From JAEUIG01 sp046349775 (GTDB lineage Bacteria > Planctomycetota > Planctomycetia > Planctomycetales > Planctomycetaceae), in assembly GCA_046349775.1 (NCBI GenBank), contig JAXMBS010000032.1, forward strand, positions 1 to 62,266: a DNA stretch of 62,266 nucleotides, written 5' to 3'. How positions within the stretch are numbered: the stretch's first letter is position 1; every line of letters starts with the position of its first letter. The translations under genes and the position numbers were made by a program. Shown here piece by piece: positions 1 to 10,149 of this stretch. The notes beneath the pieces are model-generated. The model did no database searches and was not told the DNA's origin. It saw nothing but the letters and a program-made list of their open reading frames with translations.

Positions 1-1852
1 TGCCGCTTTGCAGGCCCCCCTCTTCGTGGATGCTGGGCCAGGGAATCTTGTGCTGCTGGATGTACTCCTTGATCGGGGCGCCGGGGCTGTCGACGTTGAC
101 GCCGACGACCTCGAACCCGGCCGCCTTGTGCTGCTTGTAGAGTTCCAGAACCTGCGGCAATTCCTCGGTGCAGGGACGGCACCACGTCGCCCAGAACAGG
201 ACGGCGACGACCTTGCCTTTCAGCTTGGAGACGTCGAGCGTACCGGGAGTGCCTAGCACCGGCCCGGCCATGACGATCGGCTGTCCTTTGAGGTTGAATC
301 TGCGAAGCGCGCCGGTGGCGATCGTGCCGGCCTGCGTCTGCGGGTGCCCTTCCGCGATCTTGGTGTACCAGCCTTTCGCCTCGGTGACTTTCCCGCCGAA
401 TTCCTGGACCATGGCGATCTGGAGCATGGCGTCGGCGGCATCAGGACTCTCTGGAAAATCCGTAATGTACTTCTGGAGCGATTCGAGCCACTTGGTCTGC
501 ACTTCAACGCGCTGCGAGGCGTCGGCCAGCTGCACCTGGGCATTGTAATCGGCCATCATCCGGCGATAGACGACATACGGAACGAGCGGTGCACCGTCGG
601 GGCGCTTGCGGATCTCGGTTTCCAGAGAAGTGAGGGTTTCGACGCCGTTAGGGAAGGCGTCGAGCTGCACGGCGGCGGCGATCTGGTCGATCTGCTGCTT
701 GCGCCAGGTCTCGCGCTCGTTCGCCGTGGGAGCGGCGTCGGCGAGCCGGCCCAGCAGCAGGGCGCGCTGCGCGTTGTACGCGGCGATCTCGGCCTTGGGC
801 GCGTCGGGTTTTGATTGCGCCGCCTGGTCGAGCTTCTGGAGCTGCTCGATGATCTGCTTCATCTCCGGCGACGGTTCCGCGCCACCGCCGGGTGTGAGTC
901 CACTGGCGCCGGAAAGCGCCGCTGTCATCAGTGTGCCGCCGCCGTCCAACGTGATATCACCCTTCTCCGTGTCAATCGGCCTGGGGATGGCAGTCAGTTT
1001 CCAGACGTCGCGGACGGTCTGGCCGGCTTCGTCGACTTGGGTGACGCGGACCATTTCGCCGATCTGCACGAAGCCGGTCTTGCCGGCTGTATCGACGATC
1101 GCCATGACGTTTTCGTAGACGTTCAGATCGCGGCCGGCGATGCCGGACTCGGCCGGGACGACGTTGGGCATCAGCATCGAGCTGTCGAACCGGACCCACT
1201 TGGAGTCCCGCTTGATCAGCGAAGAGCCTTTGAACGCGGCGTTGAGCGCGGCGACTGGGTCCTTGATGATGGCCTGGAATCTCTGGGTGGTCTCCGCGGA
1301 CAGGCCGAGCGTGCGAACATCGGCCGGAGAGATCAGGACCGCGGCGAAGGCAGCGGCGTCTCCAGCGGCGATCGCCTTAATCGCCTCGCGCGAGGCTTCT
1401 TCCGCGGAGATGATTTTCCACTGGTCGATCTTTTTGTCGTTGTTGGTGTCGAGTCCCCAGCGCGTGCCGCCAGTATTGAGCCAGCGGCATTCGTCAATCT
1501 TCTGATCGCCGTTGGTGTCGATGTCACGATAGACCTCAAGGCCGTTCTTGTAGAACCGGAGCTGATCGACCTTGTCATCGTCGTCTCCCGTGTCGACGAA
1601 ACGTCGGAGGATCTGGCCCTGGGGACCGAACACGGCGTACCCGGACGTGGTGCCGGTACGCTCGACCTCAACTTTGCATTTGGGGATGTCGGCCGCTGCC
1701 GGCGTTTCGATGTCGACATCCTTGCTGAGCGGCGTGAGCGTGGCGTCGGTGAATGCACGCTCGGGCGTCAACTGTCCGGCGACAGGCTGACTGTGAACGC
1801 TGATCAGGACTCCGGCAAAGATTCCGGACAGCAGGCGGAATCGAACGGACAT
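1..1852 (-). CDS. TlpA-like thioredoxin-fold protein, exported, C-terminus cut by window edge
   Basis: Open frame on the minus strand from an ATG at 1852 to the left edge, so the gene is partial. A GAGGGAG ribosome site lies 7-8 nt before the start. The N-terminus is a signal peptide of about 26 residues ending near VAGQ. Residues about 90-140 hold two EF-hand-like acidic loops (DTNGDQKIDE and DTNNDKKIDQ). A long helical, proline/alanine-rich middle follows. A thioredoxin-like domain at the end has the motif FWATWCRPC, the redox CxxC of TlpA/ResA proteins. Such proteins act outside the cytoplasmic membrane on cytochrome or other exported cysteines. The fold assignment is firm; the substrate and the reason for the calcium-type loops are unknown. 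Confidence 0.82.
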   Translation of the reverse strand, partial: MSVRFRLLSGIFAGVLISVHSQPVAGQLTPERAFTDATLTPLSKDVDIETPAAADIPKCKVEVERTGTTSGYAVFGPQGQILRRFVDTGDDDDKVDQLRFYKNGLEVYRDIDTNGDQKIDECRWLNTGGTRWGLDTNNDKKIDQWKIISAEEASREAIKAIAAGDAAAFAAVLISPADVRTLGLSAETTQRFQAIIKDPVAALNAAFKGSSLIKRDSKWVRFDSSMLMPNVVPAESGIAGRDLNVYENVMAIVDTAGKTGFVQIGEMVRVTQVDEAGQTVRDVWKLTAIPRPIDTEKGDITLDGGGTLMTAALSGASGLTPGGGAEPSPEMKQIIEQLQKLDQAAQSKPDAPKAEIAAYNAQRALLLGRLADAAPTANERETWRKQQIDQIAAAVQLDAFPNGVETLTSLETEIRKRPDGAPLVPYVVYRRMMADYNAQVQLADASQRVEVQTKWLESLQKYITDFPESPDAADAMLQIAMVQEFGGKVTEAKGWYTKIAEGHPQTQAGTIATGALRRFNLKGQPIVMAGPVLGTPGTLDVSKLKGKVVAVLFWATWCRPCTEELPQVLELYKQHKAAGFEVVGVNVDSPGAPIKEYIQQHKIPWPSIHEEGGLQSG

Positions 1853-1979
1853 GCGACGCTCCCTCACTCAGGACTCGAATTGCGGACGAAAACGGGCGCC
1901 AGATTGCGTCCCGTGGGCCCTCCGGTGGCGGCCAGCATGATAGGCAATAGGGGCAAATCGAGTCATGGTCAGTTTTGGA

Positions 1980-2078
1980 GAGGGGCCAAGGGCGGAGGGG
2001 CAAGGGCTAAGGGGAATGGCTGTTCATGATGCCGCCGCGCCCCCTTGACTCTTGGCCCTCAGCCCTTGACCCTCAGCC
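1980..2078. repeat. Intergenic imperfect inverted repeat (CAAGGGCTAAGGG type)
   Basis: The left arm at 1980-2014 and the right arm at 2041-2078 are reverse complements at about four positions in five. Each arm is itself made of degenerate reiterations of AAGGGC(T/G)(A/G)AGGG, and the loop is about 26 nt. It fills the gap between two divergently transcribed genes. I see no transposase or target duplication. Its function is unknown. Confidence 0.6.
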
Positions 2079-2138
2079 GTGTTATACTCGCCTCCCATCT
2101 CACCGCGGGTACCGCACATCGACGAAGCGAGGACACGC

Positions 2139-3620
2139 TTGGACCAGATTCTTGTGGGGAAGGGGGACCAGCCGGTCCAACTGCTGGCAAAGTACGGCAA
2201 TCGGCACGGCCTCGTCGCGGGAGCGACCGGGACCGGAAAGACGATTTCACTGCTGGTGCTGGCGGAAGGTTTCTCGCGGATGGGTGTGCCGGTGTTCATG
2301 GCGGACGTCAAGGGCGACGTCGCCGGGATCGCCATGGCCGGCACGTCGAACGAGAAGATCGCCGATCGCGTGTGCAGCATCGGCATCGAAGGCTACGTCA
2401 ACGAACCCAGCCCCGTCGTATTCTGGGACCTCTACGGCAAGCTCGGGCATCCGGTCCGCACCACCGTCAGCGAAATGGGACCGACTCTGCTCGGCCGGAT
2501 CCTGGAACTGAACGATGTTCAGACTGGCATCCTGGAAATCGCATTCAAGATGGTTGATGACGAGAAGCTGCTGCTGCTCGATCTCGACGACTTGCGCGCG
2601 GTCCTCAACCTCGTCTCCGAAAACCGCAAAACCATCTCGCAGAAGTACGGCCTGATCAGCCCGCAGTCGGTGGCGGCGATCCAGCGTTCGCTGCTCGCGC
2701 TGGAGCGCGAAGGGGGCACGGAACTGTTCGGCGAGCCCGCACTGGAACTGACCGACCTGCTGCGCACCGACCTCAGCGGCCGGGGGATCATTAACGTGCT
2801 GGCGGCGGACCAATTGATCCTCAAGCCGCGGCTGTATTCGAGCTTTCTCTTGTGGCTGCTGTCGGAGCTGTTCGAAGCGCTGCCGGAAGTCGGTGATCTC
2901 GACAAGCCGAAGCTGGTGTTCTTCTTTGATGAGGCGCACCTGCTGTTCGACGACGCGCCGCCGGCGCTGCGGCAACGGATCGAACAGGTCGTGCGGATCA
3001 TTCGCTCGAAGGGAGTCGGCGTGTATTTCTGCTCGCAATTTCCGGACGACGTGCCGAACGAGATCCTGGGACAACTCGGCAACCGGATTCAGCACGCGCT
3101 GCGGGCGTACACGCCCCGCGACCAGAAAGCCGTCCGCACAGCGGCGGAGACGTTCGTCGTCAATCCGAAGTTCGACGTGGCGACGGTGATCTCGCAGCTG
3201 GGCACCGGCGAGGCGCTGGTGTCGATGCTGCTGGACAAGGGCATTCCGATGCCGGTGGAGCGGACGTTGATCTGTCCGCCGCGGTGCCGGATGGGGGCGG
3301 TCACGCCGGAGGAGCGTGCGGCCGTGCGGTCGCGCAGTCCTGTGGGAGGGAAGTACGACACGCGGGTCAATCGCGAGTCGGCGTACGAGATCTTGAATAA
3401 GCGCGCCGGCAGTGCGACGCCCGCGACCGACACGGACGAAAAGACTGTCAGCGCGGGGACGGGGGAAAAGTCCGAGCCGAGCCCGTGGAGCGAATGGTTG
3501 TGGGGGACGAAGCGGCGTCAGGGGGTTCTGGAAGCGTTGGCGAAGCAGATGGCTCGGTCGGTCGGCAGCACGATCAGCAACTCGGTGCTGCGCGGCATTC
3601 TGGGGAACAAGCGGCGGTAG
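2139..3620 (+). CDS. HerA-like (DUF853/YjgR family) ATPase
   Basis: P-loop ATPase related to the HerA/FtsK translocases and closest in layout to E. coli YjgR (DUF853). The Walker A motif GATGTGKT lies about 28 residues in, followed by FMADVKGDVAGIA, typical of this family. A Walker B stretch, LVFFFDEAHLLFDD, lies mid-protein, and the conserved FCSQFPDDVP and LGNRIQHALRA segments follow. The length of about 493 aa is normal. I prefer the TTG at 2139, which has a GAGGAC ribosome site just upstream; an in-frame GTG at 2079 would add 20 unlikely residues. The family is linked to DNA or protein translocation, but YjgR-type proteins have no settled role. Confidence 0.88.
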   Translation: MDQILVGKGDQPVQLLAKYGNRHGLVAGATGTGKTISLLVLAEGFSRMGVPVFMADVKGDVAGIAMAGTSNEKIADRVCSIGIEGYVNEPSPVVFWDLYGKLGHPVRTTVSEMGPTLLGRILELNDVQTGILEIAFKMVDDEKLLLLDLDDLRAVLNLVSENRKTISQKYGLISPQSVAAIQRSLLALEREGGTELFGEPALELTDLLRTDLSGRGIINVLAADQLILKPRLYSSFLLWLLSELFEALPEVGDLDKPKLVFFFDEAHLLFDDAPPALRQRIEQVVRIIRSKGVGVYFCSQFPDDVPNEILGQLGNRIQHALRAYTPRDQKAVRTAAETFVVNPKFDVATVISQLGTGEALVSMLLDKGIPMPVERTLICPPRCRMGAVTPEERAAVRSRSPVGGKYDTRVNRESAYEILNKRAGSATPATDTDEKTVSAGTGEKSEPSPWSEWLWGTKRRQGVLEALAKQMARSVGSTISNSVLRGILGNKRR

Positions 3621-3707
3621 TTTCCCCATGCAGGTCAGGCTCCGCCTGGCGCAATGTGCTCCCAGATCTAGAATCGATTATGTCGCGCACGGCGTGACCG
3701 GCTCTGC

Positions 3708-6700
3708 TCACCAGGGACGATTGGCGGCTCGTCGCAGGTCCAGCGTGAGCGGGAATACCGGGTTATCTTCGACGGGCGGAATCGCCATCGGCCCGGGAGT
3801 GTGTCCCATCTTGAAGAACCGGGCGGTCCGGCGGGATTCGGCGGCATTGGCGTTGACGGGGAAGGTCTCATAGTTAATGCCGCCCGGATGCGAGACGTGA
3901 TAGGTGCAGCCGCCAAGCGAGCGGCCGGACCTTCGATCGAGAACGTCGAACACGAGCGGCGTGTGGACCGGAATCGTCGGGTGCAGGCAGCTCGGAGGCG
4001 CCCACGCGCGATACCGCACGCCGGCGACGTAGACGCCGTGGACGCCGGTCGAGTGCAGCGGCACGTAGCGCCCGTTGCAGGTGACGATGTGCCGCGTGTT
4101 CGTGAGGCCGGTCACCTTGACCTGCAGGCGTTCGACGGAGGAGTCGACGAACCGGACCGTGCCGCCGCCGGCCGGTTCTTCCCCGAGAACGTACCACGGT
4201 TCGATCGCCGAGCGCAGCTCCAGGTGCAGGTCATCGACGGTCACATCGCCAAGGACGGGGAACCGGAACTCGTAGTGGGGCGCGAACCAGCGCCGGTCGA
4301 GGGAAATCCCCGCGCGGGCCAGCTCGTCGAGGACTTCACCGAAGTCTTTCCAGGTGAAATGCGGCAGCAGGTACCGGTCGTGCAGCCCCGTGCCCCAGTC
4401 GATCAGCGGTTCCTCGTACGGCTGCCGCCAGAACCGCGCGACAAGTGCCCGAATCAGCAATTGCTGCACGAGACTCATCTTTGCGTGCGGCGGCATCTCG
4501 AAGGCGCGGAACTCGACCAGTCCCAGTCGTCCGCTGCTGCTGTCGGGCGAAAACAGCTTGTCGATGCAGAACTCGGCCCGATGCGTGTTGCCGGTCAGGT
4601 CGGTGAGCAGATTGCGGAACAGTCGATCGACCAGCCACGGCGGCGAACTATCACCCGGCTTGGGGACCAGGGAGAACGCGAGTTCCAGCTCGTAGAGTGC
4701 GTCTTTGCGGCCTTCGTCGACACGGGGGGCCTGGCTGGTCGGCCCGATGAAACGACTGCTGAACAGGTAGGACAGCGACGGGTGATTGACCCAGTAGCCC
4801 ACAAGGCTTCTGAGCAGGTCGGGTCTTCGCAGAAACGGGCTGTCGGCCGGCGTGGCTCCGCCGAGAACGACGTGATTGCCGCCGCCGGTGCCGCGGTGCG
4901 TGCCGTCGACGTCGAACTTTTCGGTGCTCAATCGCGTCTCGCGCGTGATGTCGTACAGCGCGATGGTGTTATCGACCAGTTCCTTCCAGTCGCCGACCGG
5001 TTGCGTGTTGACTTCAATCACTCCCGGATCGGGCGTCACCTTGATGTGCTGAATCCGGGAATCGTGCGGCGGCAGATATCCTTCGAGGACGATCGGCATC
5101 TGCAGGTCGTCGGCCGTCGTTCGATGGCGGCCACGAGGTCGAGATAGTCCTCCAGACGATCCAGCGGCGGCATGAAGACGTGCAGCCGACCCTGTCGCGG
5201 TTCGATGCACAGAGCAGTGCGGACGATCGGCGCGGACGCATGGCGGGCGGCAGTGTCTGCATCGGAGTGTGCCGACTGTTCACTGATCCCGGGCTGGCCG
5301 ACCGCGTCGGGCGCCCCGGGGACGAAGCGCTGCCCGCGGTAGTCGGGAGTCGGCAACGGCGGAGGCGCGTCGAGCGGATCGCGCGGATACGGAGACGGCA
5401 TTTGCGACGCCGGGACCCAGGGGAGCGACTCCAGCGGGAGCCGCAGCCCTACCGGCGAGTCCCCCGGCAGAAGGAACATGTGCTCGGACCGGATTGGCCA
5501 GCGACCGCTGGTCCAGCGCGGCGGTCGGCCCGCAGAATGATTTGTGCCGTCGTTGTTCCGGACTTGGGCCGGCTTCCGCACCTGGCGGGGTTGCGTTTCG
5601 CCGTGCGGCGCACGCGCCTGCCACAGCTGCGGGCGCAGCGGCATGACAAACCCGATCGGCTCGCCGAGGCCCTGTTGAAACACGCGTGCGAGCCGCGCCC
5701 GTTCTTCAGGATCGTGGAGCCGCGGGTCGGTCGGGCTGACATTGACCGGGAGCCGCTGTTCCTTGAGAAGGTAATGCGCGACGTCTTCGTAGGCGGGGAT
5801 GATGAATTCGGCGCTGACGCCGAGCACGCCGGCGAGCTGCCGCGCGAACCGCCGGGCCGCGTCGGGACCGAGACCGTAGTCGTGGTCGACATCGGCGATC
5901 AGGGCGGCGTTTTCCCAGATTGGAACGCCGTCCTTCCGCCAGTAGACGCCGAGCGCCCAGCGCGGCAGCGATTCGCCCGGATACCACTTCCCCTGCCCAT
6001 AATGCAGCAGGCCGCCAGGTGCGAAGTGCTCTCGCAGGCTCTTGATGAGCCTTTCCGACAGCCGCCGTTTGTCGCGACCGACGGCAGCCGTGGTCCATTC
6101 GGCGCCGTCCATGTCGTCCATGGAGACGAACGTCGGCTCGCCTCCGATGGTCAGGCGGACGCCGTCGTCGTTGAGCATTGCGTCGACTTGCCGGCCGAGG
6201 CGATCAATCTGTTCCCACTGCTCGTCGGTGTACGGCTTCGTGACGCGCGGGTCTTCGTGAATGCGCGTCACCTGCATACGGAACGCGAACTCGACCTGAC
6301 ATTCGCCGACGCTGCCGGTCACCGGGGCGGCCGAACTGGGGTTCGGAGTGCAGGCCAGCGGAATGTGCCCTTCGCCGGCGAGGAGTCCGGAGGTCGGGTC
6401 AAGACCGATCCAGCCGGCGCCGGGGAGATACACCTCGGTCCAGGCGTGCAGGTCGGTGAAATCGGCGATCGGACCTGCCGGTCCGTCGAGCGGTTTGATG
6501 TCGGGCGCAAGCTGGATCAGGTAACCGGAGACAAACCGGGCTGCGAGCCCGAGATGCCGTAACGTCTGCACGAGCAGCCAGGCACTGTCCCGGCAGGATC
6601 CCGAACCGAGCGTGAGCGTTTCTTCCGGGGTCTGGACGCCGGTCTCCATCCGGATCAAGTAGCGGACGTCCTGCTGCAGGCGCTGATTCAGCGCGACGAG

Positions 6701-7132
6701 CATGTCGACGGTGTGCTTCGGCGTACGGTCGAGGCTGCCCAGAAACGAGGCGAAGCGGGGACCGGGGTCAATGGCCACGAGGAACGGCTTGAGTTCATTG
6801 GCCAGCCAGGGGTCGTAGGGAAAGGGGAACGTAGAGGCGGACTCTTCCACGAAGAAGTCGAACGGGTTGATGACCGTCATGTCGGCGATCAGGTCGACTT
6901 CTATGCTCAGTTCGGTGGCCGGTTTCTCGAACACGTACCGCGCGAGAAAGTTGCCGTGCGGATCCTGCTGCCAGTTGACGAAGTGTTCGCGCGGCGCGAC
7001 CTTGAGCGAGTAGCTGTGGATCGGCGTGCGGCAGTGCGGCGCCGGACGCAGGCGGACGACGTGCGGTCCGAGTGTGACGGGACGGTCGTAGATGTAGGCC
7101 GTTTTATGATTCAGGGCGACGCGGATAGCCAT
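3708..7132 (-). CDS. Transglutaminase / DUF2126 protein, one frameshift
   Basis: Large cytosolic protein of about 1140 aa. The N-terminal part (start 7132) has a bacterial transglutaminase N domain, then the papain-like core with catalytic Cys in GSGSCRD, His in DLHAWTEVY and Asp in GLDPTSG. The rest is the DUF2126 region, including IGGEPTFVSMDD, typical of these long proteins. The frame breaks near 5120-5126, inside ...VAAIERTADDL: one extra base moves the reading from the upstream frame to a 500-codon frame that ends at 3708. Both sides are well conserved, so an assembly indel is more likely than decay. Family members often neighbour other transglutaminase-like genes, as here. The substrate is unknown. 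Confidence 0.85.
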
Positions 7133-7545
7133 TTCAGGATCTCGAACAGTGCAAAGCGGCGATGTCGTCGGCAGTTGTGCGACAGGCAGTTTGATCGACG
7201 GCCGGGCGGGCTGCCGTCAGAATTCAAACGGACGGACGCCCCGCCAAACCGGGGGACACTTGCCGGCCGCTGAACTGGAGGGCGGACTTTGCCGTGAGAG
7301 CGCCAAGCAAGCAGGCATCGTAATTCCCAGACGGGGACGCTTCGGCGCAGAAGGGCCCCCCGTCGCAAACTGGATCGGAATACCCCCGATGATGGCCTGA
7401 ACGAGGTCGATTCACAAGGCTGCACTGTGATCGCATTGACGAAGCTGGCGAGCGTCGCTCTCTGGCATATGTTCTCCGTCCTCATCAGGATGACAATGTG
7501 TCAGCGACGAAGCGTCTCGAGCAAAGACCTGAGAATATCCGCTCC
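7133..7545. other. Intergenic region between divergent transglutaminase genes
   Basis: About 410 nt hold the control regions for both flanking genes. A GTG at 7498 would extend the plus-strand protein by 16 residues ahead of its signal peptide, which is unlikely. I found no convincing -35/-10 pair, terminator or RNA. Confidence 0.4.
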
Positions 7546-8601
7546 ATGCGAAATGTTCCTCGATTCATACGAGCGAGTTGCGTTGCATCACTCGCAATTT
7601 GTAGCGCCCTCATCAGCTGCGTCCGTATGGCCGCGGCCGCCGATGAATCAGCGCGGTCGCAACCCACCGGAGTCGCTGCGCCAAAGGTCCGCGAATTTAC
7701 GTTTCACTATCGCTTTCAGGTGAAAGGGCTGTTGCAGAGGCCGGAGCCCAACCGCAATATGGTACGGCTCTGGGTTCCGCGCCCGACCAGCAGCGAGTGC
7801 CAGACCGTGACGCTGTTGACGGCCGCTGCTCCCGACCGTTTTTCCGAGGATGAGGAGCCCGACTTCGGCAACAAGATCCTGTTTCTGGAAACAGTGATCC
7901 CGGAAAACGGGGCCTTCGCCGTCGATCTGCCTTATCGGGTGACGCGACACGAAGTGCTCATGACTGCGCCGCGAACGAAGGCCGACAATTCGTTCGACGA
8001 GAAGCAGCGGCAGCTATTCCTGCGCGCCGATGAGCTCGTTCCCAAGTCCGGCAAACCGCTCGCGCTATTGCGAGATGTGAAGTTGAGTACGGATCGCCTC
8101 AAGTTGGCTCGGCAGCTCTACGACGTGGTCGACGAGCACGTGGCCTATCGCAAGGAAGGGACCGGGTGGGGACGCGGTGACACAAACTGGGTCTGTGATA
8201 GCGGCTATGGCAATTGCACAGACTTCCACAGTCTGTTCATTTCGCTGGCGCGTTCGCAGGGGTTGCCGGCGCGGTTTGAGATCGGGTTCTCGATTTCGAC
8301 CGACAAGCCGGCCGGACCGGTCACCGGCTACCACTGCTGGGCCTGGTTCTACCTCGACGACCACGGCTGGATGCCGGTCGACATCTCGGAAGCGGACAAG
8401 CATCCTGAATTGAAAGAGTACTATTTCGGCGATCTCACGGCCGACCGCGTCATGTTTTCCGTGGGGCGCGATCTGAAACTCGTTCCGGAATCGAAGCACC
8501 AGCCGCTGAACTTCTTCATCTATCCGCACGTTGAAGTCGGAGGCGATGTGGTGCCGGCGGGCAACGTGGAATTGCAATTTGCCTACGAAAATGTCGAGTA
8601 A
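7546..8601 (+). CDS. Exported transglutaminase-like protein
   Basis: 351-aa protein with a signal peptide (basic start MRNVPRF, hydrophobic stretch, cleavage near MAAAADE). The C-terminal half carries the transglutaminase-like core: Cys in GYGNCTDFHSLF, His in GYHCWAWFY, and Asp in WMPVDISEADK. The spacing fits the transglut_core family of peptidases and peptide cross-linking enzymes, acting here outside the cytoplasmic membrane. The start at 7546 places the Met directly before the signal peptide. It is not part of the divergent DUF2126-type gene but shares the fold. The substrate is unknown. Confidence 0.85.
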   Translation: MRNVPRFIRASCVASLAICSALISCVRMAAAADESARSQPTGVAAPKVREFTFHYRFQVKGLLQRPEPNRNMVRLWVPRPTSSECQTVTLLTAAAPDRFSEDEEPDFGNKILFLETVIPENGAFAVDLPYRVTRHEVLMTAPRTKADNSFDEKQRQLFLRADELVPKSGKPLALLRDVKLSTDRLKLARQLYDVVDEHVAYRKEGTGWGRGDTNWVCDSGYGNCTDFHSLFISLARSQGLPARFEIGFSISTDKPAGPVTGYHCWAWFYLDDHGWMPVDISEADKHPELKEYYFGDLTADRVMFSVGRDLKLVPESKHQPLNFFIYPHVEVGGDVVPAGNVELQFAYENVE

Positions 8602-8603
8602 AG

Positions 8604-8698
8604 CGGGAGCGGATGGGAATCGAACCCACCGAACGACGGTGTACGCCGTTCCGCCGGTTTTGAAGACCGGGGCGGTCACCAGAGCCGCATTCACTCCC
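8604..8698 (-). tRNA. selC: tRNA-Sec (anticodon UCA)
   Basis: A 95-nt tRNA on the minus strand. The anticodon loop reads CUUCAAA, giving anticodon UCA, which decodes UGA. The length, the extended acceptor stem and the long variable arm are those of selenocysteine tRNA. The T-loop GGTTCGATTCC is present. No CCA is encoded. It lies about 50 nt downstream of selA, in the same direction. Confidence 0.95.
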
Positions 8699-8749
8699 GA
8701 GCAGTGCCGCCCAGTCTAAGCGAATTGCGGTACGTCGCACATCGGGCGG

Positions 8750-10149
8750 TCAGCCGGATTTGTGAGGGCAGGCGGCGAGCCTGTTGATGAGAGCATCGTC
8801 GTCTTCTGGCAATACGGTCCGCAGATCGATGAGGACTTCATCCTCCACAATTCGCGGCAGAATGGCCGGATTCCCTCGCCGCAATTGTGCGGCCAGTTGA
8901 GTCGCGTTGGTGCTGGCGATGCCGATGGCCAGACTAGGCAGCGTCTGATCGGGCAGACTGCCGCCGCCGGCCGCGGCAGCGACCGTGCGGATCACAAACC
9001 GTCGCTCGGCAGTTGACTGGGTTTCAAGCCGCTGGAGCAGGGATTCCGCACGCGGGCGCAAGTCCGTTTCGGTCAGCGCCAATTGATGCAGTGCGGGGAT
9101 GTCCACGAATGCACGCCCCGTCTGGTGGATCTCCAGGGTAGCCTGCAGGGCGGCGAAAGTGAGCTTGTCGGCGCGCAACGCGCGGGTCAGCGGATTCGCG
9201 CGCAGGCGATCGACCAGTTCGCGGCGCCCCAGAATGATGCCGCATTGCGGACCACCGAGCAGCTTGTCACCGCTGAATAACACCAGGTCCGCGCCGGCTC
9301 GGAGGCTGTCGGCCACGATCGGCTCGTCCGGCAAACCAAAGCGCGACAGGTCATACAGACAGCCGCTGCCGACGTCGTCGACCGCCGGCAGATTGTGTTC
9401 TTTCGCCAGCGCGGCCAGTTCGGCGATCACGACAGACTCGCAGAAACCCGAGATCCGGTAGTTGCTGGGATGCACGCGCAGCAGGGCGGCGGTGTGCGCG
9501 TCGATGGCCGCGGCGTAGTCCGACAGCCGCGTGCGGTTTGTTGTGCCGACTTCGACCAGGCGAACCCCCGCCTGCCGAAAGACGTCCGGCAATCGAAACG
9601 CGCCGCCGATCTCGATCAATTGCCCTCGGGAGATGACGACGTTCCGGTCTGCCGCGAGCGTTTGCAGCGTGAGCACGGTCGCGGCCGCGCAGTTGTTGAC
9701 GACGAGCGCCGCTTCAGCACCGGTCAACTGCTGCAATAGGGCTTCGACGGCTGCGCCGCGCCGTCCACGCTGGCCAGAGCCGAGGTCGACTTCCAGATTG
9801 GTCCCGGCGGCGACCGCGGCGATGGCGTTAACGGCGGCCCGGGCCAACGGAGCGCGACCGAGATTGGTATGCAGCACGATTCCGGTGCCGTTGATGACCC
9901 GCCGCAGGCGCTGGACTTTACATTGATCCGCGCTCCGACAAACTCGGCGGACGATTTCGGCTTCCATGTCGGCGGCGTTGTCCGGCAGGCCGGCACCCGT
10001 GCCGACGCGAACGGAGTCCAGTATTTCTCGTACCCAATCCGTCACGGCGGGCAAGTGTCCATGTACGTCGAACAGGACCGGCCACGCCCGGCGTGCCTAA
10101 ACGCGATCGACGGCAGGGAGCAGTCGCGTTGTCGCGCGGAAGCTGTCAC
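8750..10149 (-). CDS. selA: L-seryl-tRNA(Sec) selenium transferase SelA, indels near the N-terminus
   Basis: PLP enzyme that turns Ser-tRNA(Sec) into Sec-tRNA(Sec) using selenophosphate. VINGTGIVLHTNLGRAPLA and the PLP lysine in SGDKLLGGPQCG are present; counted from the GTG at 10149 that lysine is near residue 295, as in E. coli. The frame from 10054 on is intact. Upstream, the family's N-terminal PAVDRV...GTPGVAG...DVHGHLPAVTDW can be read only by switching frames twice between about 10060 and 10115, and one frame shows an in-frame TAG at that place. The GTG at 10149 has a GGAGG 6 nt upstream and overlaps the TGA that probably ends selB (GTGA), as in a translationally coupled pair. The N-terminal break is probably a sequence error. 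Confidence 0.93.

Noticed and set aside
815..2029. Large plus-strand ORF of 404 codons over the left-edge gene
   Set aside because: It is an antisense frame to the minus-strand thioredoxin protein, with no domain, and exists because of high GC.
2066..2088. TTGACC/TATACT promoter before the HerA-like gene
   Set aside because: Only 11 nt separate the two boxes, and the first lies inside the inverted repeat.
2247..3629. 460-codon minus-strand ORF opposite the HerA-like gene
   Set aside because: Arg/Gln/His-rich antisense frame; the plus strand carries Walker motifs.
10097..10099. In-frame amber codon at the selA N-terminus as evidence for pyrrolysine or a gene fusion
   Set aside because: Two nearby frame changes restore normal SelA sequence and there is no pyrrolysine gene; indel error is simpler.
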